DNA of 10,050 nucleotides from positions 1 to 10,050 of the forward strand of contig CALIJH010000107.1 in NCBI GenBank assembly GCA_938017765.1. The letters are read 5' to 3'. Made by a program: the position numbers and the translations under genes. Below, in pieces: positions 5,754-10,050 of this stretch; positions within the stretch are counted from its first letter, which is position 1; each line of letters begins with the position of its first letter. The stretch comes from an uncultured Leptotrichia sp. Its GTDB lineage: Bacteria; Fusobacteriota; Fusobacteriia; Fusobacteriales; Leptotrichiaceae. The notes under the pieces were generated by a model. It saw only the letters and a list, made by a program, of their open reading frames with translations. It ran no database searches and was not told where the DNA came from.

Positions 5754-6341
5754 TTAATCTAAAATTACGTTTTCCAGTAAAGAAGACCTCATTATATCAA
5801 AAGGCATTACCCAGCCTCCGCCATTGGAGTCCAAATCGACAGTTCGACCTACTTTTTTTCCTGCATTTTTAAATACGAGATATACAAACTGGGAGCAATA
5901 CAGTCTTTTGTCAAAATTTTTATTGAAAGTAAGTCCGTAAGGTTTGTAAATTGTCTTGTTTATTTCTTCAAAAAGGGCATTTTTAAAATTATCATCTATC
6001 CCTTTCAGTCTGAAAACAGAGATTTTTCTGTCAATTCCCTGCCACACAAATAATGGACTTTCACTATATCCATTGGAATAGGAAGGGAATTCCACTATTT
6101 TTTTTTCTTCATTCAGAACAGCCACATGCCCCCACATCGAACGGAGAGAAGACTTTTTGGATAAAACGAGAATATCTCCGGGCTGTAATTTTTCAGATTT
6201 GTCAATAACTTCTTTGGCTGAATACCATTTATAATTTGGGTCGATAGATTTACAGGCGACAAGAAGCAGAGCCAGCATCACAGTCAAAAAGACTTTTCTT
6301 AGTACATTTGAGATTTTGGAATTGTAAAAAACAGAGTTCAT
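5754..6341 (-). CDS. YiiX/YebB-like NlpC/P60-superfamily lipoprotein
   Basis: A 195-aa predicted lipoprotein of the circularly permuted NlpC/P60 (papain-like) superfamily, YaeF/YiiX type. Relatives are thiol hydrolases thought to act on amide or ester bonds of peptides or lipids at the envelope; the substrate is unknown. The N-terminus has a basic segment (NVLRK), a hydrophobic stretch (VFLTVMLALLL) and lipobox L-V-A-C with Cys30 as lipidation site. The permuted active site is seen in LQPGDILVL (about 52-60), catalytic His72 in WGHVAVLN, an acidic residue in IVEFP (Glu84), and nucleophile Cys149 in YCSQFVYLVFKNAGK. The ending VMPFDIMRSS matches the common (T/S)P-x-D-L segment of the family. 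The ATG at 6341 has AAAGGAA 9 bases upstream. It is a single gene, divergent from the U32 gene and convergent with the antiporter. Confidence 0.85.
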   Translation of the reverse strand: MNSVFYNSKISNVLRKVFLTVMLALLLVACKSIDPNYKWYSAKEVIDKSEKLQPGDILVLSKKSSLRSMWGHVAVLNEEKKIVEFPSYSNGYSESPLFVWQGIDRKISVFRLKGIDDNFKNALFEEINKTIYKPYGLTFNKNFDKRLYCSQFVYLVFKNAGKKVGRTVDLDSNGGGWVMPFDIMRSSLLENVILD

Positions 6342-6390
6342 CAGATTAGTTTCCTTTCAGTATATTATATTTTTTTAATTTTCTATGTAT

Positions 6391-6419
6391 ATTATATAAA
6401 AAAGAAACAAAATAGTCCA
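6391..6419 (-). promoter_or_regulatory. Candidate sigma70-type promoter of the lipoprotein gene
   Basis: On the minus strand, -35 TGGACT (plus-strand 6414-6419) is followed by 17 bp and a perfect -10 TATAAT (plus-strand 6391-6396). Transcription would start near 6384, about 43 nt before the ATG at 6341. A further TATAAT nearer the gene has no matching -35. Confidence 0.5.
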
Positions 6420-6433
6420 GTGAAAAAATTTAG

Positions 6434-6462
6434 TTGCCAAAAATTACTAAAGTTTGTATAAT
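6434..6462 (+). promoter_or_regulatory. Candidate sigma70-type promoter of the U32 gene
   Basis: -35 TTGCCA (6434-6439), a 17-bp spacer and a perfect -10 TATAAT (6457-6462) form the best promoter match in the window. Start would be near 6469, giving a leader of about 37 nt with GGAGAG (6492-6497) as ribosome site 8 bases before the ATG. Its -35 is 14 bp from the -35 of the divergent lipoprotein promoter. Confidence 0.6.
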
Positions 6463-6505
6463 TATATAAAAATAAAAGAATATAGAGAAACGGAGAGAAA
6501 ATATA

Positions 6506-8680
6506 ATGAATATAGTCGCACCGGCAGGAAACTATGAAAAGTTAGAGGCGGCAATAAAAGCAGGAGCAAATGAAGTCTACTTTGGTCTCAAAGGATTTGG
6601 AGCCAGAAGAAATAATGAGAATTTAGGAATAAAGGAAATACTTGAAGGGATAGATTATGCTCATTCGAGAGGAATAAAAACATTAATTACATTAAATACA
6701 GTGATGAAAGATGTGGAAGTCGACGCTGCATATCGCAATATAAGCAAAATATATGAACATGGATTGGACGCTGTAATAGTACAGGATTTAGGTTTTGTAA
6801 AATTTTTAAAGGAAAATTTTCCTGAACTGACAATACACGGAAGTACACAAATGACGGGGGCAAACCATGTGGAAGCAAATAAATTGAAAGAACTGGGCCT
6901 GAGCCGTGTAGTTCTCGCAAGAGAAATGTCCTTTGAAGAAATAAAAAGTATAAGGGAAAAAACGGATATAGAGCTGGAAATATTTGTTTCAGGCTCTATG
7001 TGTATTTCTTATTCAGGAAACTGCTATATCAGCAGCTTTATAGGGGGGAGAAGTGGAAATAGAGGACTTTGTGCGTATTCATGCAGAAAAAAATTTGAAG
7101 ATGAAGAAGGAAATAAAGCTTATTTTCTAAGTCCGAATGACCAGCTTCTTCAGACTGAAGAAATAAATAAACTGAAAGATATAGGAATAAATGCCATAAA
7201 GGTCGAAGGACGTAAGAAATCAAGCGAATATGTCTATGAAACAGTGAGCTACTATGATAATATTCTCAAAGGGAAACCGAGACCGACCGAAAGTTATAAA
7301 CTGTTTAACAGAGGTTATTCAAAAGGATATTTTTACCTTGATAATAAACTTATGAATTTTAAATATTCGTCAAATTTCGGATATTTTTTAGGTGTGAGAA
7401 TAGGAGAAAGCAATAATTTCAGAATAGATGATGAGCTTATATTAGGAGACGGTATTCAGTTTGTAGACAGTGATTTTGAAAAAATTTCGGGAGAATATGT
7501 AAACAGGATAACTGTAAACGGGAAAAAAGTTCAGAAAGCTGATAAGGACGATATTGTTTCAGTAGGAAAACTCCCTGAAAAGACTAAATATATTTATAAA
7601 AACTATTCCAAAGAGATTAATGACAGGATAATACACAATATAAAAATATCTAAAAGATTTGCAGCCGTAGACGGAGAAATAACTGCAATAAAAGGTAGAG
7701 AGATTATTTTAAAATTTTCTATTTATAATTTGAAAAATGAAAAAATAGAAGTCATAAAAAAAGGAAAAATAATTGAAGAAAATGCCAAAAAACCTATTAC
7801 TCATGAACAGATAGCCGAAAAATTGGGAGAATTGGGCGACACTACTTTTGAGCTGAACAATCTGAAAATAGATTATGACGGAGTTTCCTTCATTCCTTTC
7901 AGTGAGCTTAAATCATTAAAAAGGGAGTGCATAGCTGAATTACAGGAAAAACTTATAAATTCTTACAGAAAAAATATTGAAGAAAAGAAAATAAAGATTT
8001 TCAATAATAAAGGAAAAACAGAGCCTATTTTTTCCGCTCTCGTTTCCAATAGTGAACAGGAAGCTGCATGTCGTGAAGCAGGAATAGAAAAAATATATCA
8101 CAAGCAATATGATGTTGCCAAAGAAAAAAATCTTCATAAGACAGATAAAATAAAGATAGGTACAAATTTGGCTTCCAATCTTTATCAGTTAATAATGGGA
8201 GAAAAAAACGGTATAAAAGGTCAGTCCCTTGATTGGAACCTCAATGTATTCAATAATTATACCCTTGATTTATTCAGCAGATTTCCTAACCTTGAAACGG
8301 TATTTTTATCTCCCGAGATGAGCTACAAACAGCTCAAAATGATAAAATCCGACAAAGTGAAAATAGGTATGGTAATATACGGTTATTTGAAAGGAATGTA
8401 TATTGAACATAAAATATTTGATAAAGAATATAAGGAACTGAAAGGAGAATTTTACGACAAGTACAAGTTATTGAAAAATGATCTGGATAATATTGAATTG
8501 TACCTTGATAAACCGATGAACCTTATTCCAAAACTCGATGAAATAAAAGAGTTTAATTTTGATGAACTGAGACTGGATTTTACTTTTGAAACTGCTGAAG
8601 AAGTAAGAAAAATAATAAAAAGTCTAAAAACTAAAAAAGGAAATTATAATCCTTACTCATTTGAGCGGGGAGTATTCTAA
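6506..8680 (+). CDS. rlhA: U32 family protein, RlhA-type (23S rRNA hydroxylation; annotated as peptidase U32 / collagenase-like)
   Basis: A 724-aa cytoplasmic protein of family U32. Although often annotated as a collagenase-like peptidase, characterised bacterial members work in hydroxylation (E. coli RlhA at C2501 of 23S rRNA; TrhP on tRNA; UbiU/UbiV in ubiquinone synthesis). The N-terminal U32 barrel (residues 1-270) shows APAGNYEKLEAAIKAGANEVYFG, HGSTQM, and the signature around EIFVSGSMCISYSGNCYISS, with GRSGNRGLCAYSCR after it. Cys166, Cys173, Cys189 and Cys193 form the likely Fe-S quartet. KVEGRKKSSEYV (232-243) completes the core. A middle segment (about 440-490; LGDTTFELNNL, PFSELKSLKREC) matches the DUF3656 region found in RlhA-type long members, and the second half ends NPYSFERGVF, a typical U32 close. 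It is longer than E. coli RlhA (about 650 aa). The assignment to RlhA over another U32 role rests on length and the DUF3656-like part and is tentative. It has its own promoter. Confidence 0.85.
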   Translation: MNIVAPAGNYEKLEAAIKAGANEVYFGLKGFGARRNNENLGIKEILEGIDYAHSRGIKTLITLNTVMKDVEVDAAYRNISKIYEHGLDAVIVQDLGFVKFLKENFPELTIHGSTQMTGANHVEANKLKELGLSRVVLAREMSFEEIKSIREKTDIELEIFVSGSMCISYSGNCYISSFIGGRSGNRGLCAYSCRKKFEDEEGNKAYFLSPNDQLLQTEEINKLKDIGINAIKVEGRKKSSEYVYETVSYYDNILKGKPRPTESYKLFNRGYSKGYFYLDNKLMNFKYSSNFGYFLGVRIGESNNFRIDDELILGDGIQFVDSDFEKISGEYVNRITVNGKKVQKADKDDIVSVGKLPEKTKYIYKNYSKEINDRIIHNIKISKRFAAVDGEITAIKGREIILKFSIYNLKNEKIEVIKKGKIIEENAKKPITHEQIAEKLGELGDTTFELNNLKIDYDGVSFIPFSELKSLKRECIAELQEKLINSYRKNIEEKKIKIFNNKGKTEPIFSALVSNSEQEAACREAGIEKIYHKQYDVAKEKNLHKTDKIKIGTNLASNLYQLIMGEKNGIKGQSLDWNLNVFNNYTLDLFSRFPNLETVFLSPEMSYKQLKMIKSDKVKIGMVIYGYLKGMYIEHKIFDKEYKELKGEFYDKYKLLKNDLDNIELYLDKPMNLIPKLDEIKEFNFDELRLDFTFETAEEVRKIIKSLKTKKGNYNPYSFERGVF

Positions 8681-8899
8681 TTTCAATGGGGTTGTTTCAT
8701 ATGTCAATGATAATTCTTCATCATAAATATTATATATTTCGAAAACTTAAAATACTCTGTTTTTAATAGTTTTTATCTATTTTATAAAAATGATAAAACT
8801 GATAAAATATAAATAGTGAAATATATAAAGTTTATGATTTGATATTTTTATAATTTATGAAACGATACTAAAAATTATAAATAAAAGAGAGGTCTGAAA
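8681..8899. other. Short AT-rich gap before the O-antigen ligase gene
   Basis: There is no coding signal, RNA gene or convincing terminator here. A small inverted repeat, ATGAT and ATCAT, lies near 8706-8722. TATAAT-like boxes exist (one near 8849), but none has a good -35 at the right distance, so the promoter of the next gene is not assigned. Confidence 0.4.
8886..8892 (+). promoter_or_regulatory. Shine-Dalgarno site supporting a TTG start
   Basis: AGAGAGG stands 7 bases before the TTG at 8900. The first in-frame ATG (8936) has no purine-rich site at a usable distance, so the TTG is the likely start. Confidence 0.65.
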
Positions 8900-9994
8900 T
8901 TGGAAATTATAAAGAACAGAAATTATATTCAGAAAATGTATATGTTAATGGGCGGAGCAATTTTCACTCATTATGTTCTTGTTATAATATTATGTCTATT
9001 ACTGCTGAAAGATATTTTTGTTACAGGAGAATATAAAAAAATATTAAAAGATAAATCTCTTGTTGCAGTAGAAGCTGTTTTAGGTTTTTCCATTATAATG
9101 TCGCTATGGTATCATAATTACGGCGGATTGATTGCGATACCTATACTTTTATGTATAATGGTCGGACGATATTATACAAGAATAGTGAGCGATGATTTTA
9201 AAAATTATAATTTGGAACTAATGGCAAAATTTTCAGGAGCAGCATTTTTTATATCCCTTGTGGAAATTCTTATAACTAAAGACAGGGCAGGGTATTTTGC
9301 TTATCTTAACCCTAATTATCTGGGAAGCATAATGATGATGGCGTCTATTTTGAATTTATATCTGGCATTAAAGAAAAAATCCAAGAGAAATTTTTTGTTG
9401 TTCATTCTTAATTTTTCGACGATTTTACTGTCGGGTTCAAGGTCGTCCCTTGCAGCAGCCGTAATAGGAATATTTGTATTACTGTACTATTTTCTTGAAA
9501 AAAGGTATTTTGTCGCCTGTGTGTTTCTGTTAATAGGGTACGTTATCGGAGTATACTACGGAGTATTGCCTTTTTTGAGAGAAGATACTATTGTGAAATA
9601 TTACTGGTTGAGAAGAGATATATTGAAAATGGCGTACAATGCTTTTAAGACAAATATATTATTTGGACACGGGAACTTTTACTATTTTAAATTTACAAAA
9701 TTTTATCCCCATTCCCATAATGCTATAACAGAACTGCTTTTGAGCTATGGGATAGTGGGTACTCTTGCATTAATGGGAGTATGGCTCAGATATATATATG
9801 ATATTTTCAAAGATGATAAGAGTAACGTTTTAAAAATTTCAATAGTTTCAGGAGTTGTAGCTCATAATCTGACGGATTTTCCTATATTTTGGATACAGAC
9901 GGTAATATTGTTTATAATGTTGCTGTCATGTTCGGAAAATAAGGAAGATGTGAAAAAGTATAAAATAAAAATTTATAAACATAGAGGAAAATGA
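8900..9994 (+). CDS. O-antigen ligase / Wzy-like polytopic membrane protein
   Basis: A 364-aa integral membrane protein with about 9-11 hydrophobic helices, resembling the O-antigen ligase (WaaL)/Wzy polymerase superfamily. Members join or polymerise undecaprenyl-linked glycans on the periplasmic side of the inner membrane. Supporting signs: NPNYLGSIM (137-145), the SGSRSSLAAAVIG helix (178-190, matching the 'GSRxxxL' motif), a long extracytoplasmic loop (about 221-275) with RRDILKMAYNAFK and ILFGHGNFYY, and HSHNAITELLLSYGIVG (271-287), whose H-x-H-N matches the conserved His-Asn motif. The tail is basic and ends KHRGK. The start is TTG at 8900, supported by AGAGAGG 7 bases upstream. It stands alone here, with no glycosyltransferases within the window on its left side. 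Its acceptor (lipid A, protein or other glycan) is unknown. The gene is complete, with TGA at 9992-9994 and only A/T-rich sequence after it. Confidence 0.82.
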   Translation: MEIIKNRNYIQKMYMLMGGAIFTHYVLVIILCLLLLKDIFVTGEYKKILKDKSLVAVEAVLGFSIIMSLWYHNYGGLIAIPILLCIMVGRYYTRIVSDDFKNYNLELMAKFSGAAFFISLVEILITKDRAGYFAYLNPNYLGSIMMMASILNLYLALKKKSKRNFLLFILNFSTILLSGSRSSLAAAVIGIFVLLYYFLEKRYFVACVFLLIGYVIGVYYGVLPFLREDTIVKYYWLRRDILKMAYNAFKTNILFGHGNFYYFKFTKFYPHSHNAITELLLSYGIVGTLALMGVWLRYIYDIFKDDKSNVLKISIVSGVVAHNLTDFPIFWIQTVILFIMLLSCSENKEDVKKYKIKIYKHRGK

Positions 9995-10050
9995 TAAAAA
10001 AATAATAATAAAAAATAATGTAAAAATAATATTTATAAAATTTTTCAAGA

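Noticed and set aside
5728..5755. Inverted repeat AAACAG/CTGTTT as terminator of the lipoprotein gene
   Set aside because: The stem is only 6 bp with a 16-nt loop, overlaps the stop codon, and is followed by A rather than T on the minus strand.
9995..10050. Possible start of another gene at the right edge
   Set aside because: The ATG overlapping the ligase stop runs into TAA within a few codons, and the remaining 50 bases show only A/T-rich sequence without a ribosome site.

Overview
The window is very AT-rich (roughly 30% G+C by eye) with A/T-dominated codon choice, short A-rich intergenic gaps and Shine-Dalgarno sites of the AGAGG/AAAGGA type. A lipobox lipoprotein and an O-antigen-ligase-like membrane protein suggest a diderm. 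Together this fits a low-GC Fusobacteriota member such as the Leptotrichia/Sebaldella/Streptobacillus group. That is an inference from composition and gene style; no rRNA or other phylogenetic marker was seen.

Layout, left to right: (1) 2-364, the 3' part of a Cof-type HAD phosphatase, cut by the window edge, followed by an A/T-only hairpin terminator shared with (2) a convergent GNAT acetyltransferase on the minus strand (487-1035). (3) A divergent, overlapping promoter region with a perfect 20-bp palindrome (1103-1122) separates the GNAT gene from an M20D amidohydrolase (1171-2373), which ends in a second A/T hairpin terminator. (4) An RlmD/RumA-type 23S rRNA m5U methyltransferase (2533-3936) that keeps its catalytic residues but has lost most Fe-S cysteines. 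(5) A stretch (about 3950-5384) holding a short Cation:H+ antiporter gene with a very strong AAAGGAGG ribosome site. Codon use there looks different from its neighbours, and start-less coding-like scraps lie on both sides; it may be an acquired segment. (6) A 370-bp, extremely AT-rich gap with nested inverted repeats and a 22-nt direct repeat. (7) A minus-strand YiiX/NlpC-P60-like lipoprotein (5754-6341), divergent from (8) a 724-aa U32-family protein of the RlhA type (6506-8680); both have good sigma70-like promoters placed back to back. (9) An O-antigen-ligase-like polytopic membrane protein starting at TTG (8900-9994).

The genes are mostly single transcription units rather than one pathway. 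Two encode probable 23S rRNA modification enzymes (RlmD-type U-methylation and RlhA-type C-hydroxylation). Two relate to the cell envelope (lipoprotein hydrolase and polysaccharide ligase/polymerase). The rest are general metabolism or ion homeostasis. I found no CRISPR array, transposase, tRNA, rRNA or toxin-antitoxin pair, and no convincing new multi-gene system. The most notable signals are the palindrome in the overlapping divergent promoters, the cluster-less RlmD, and the antiporter segment flanked by gene scraps.
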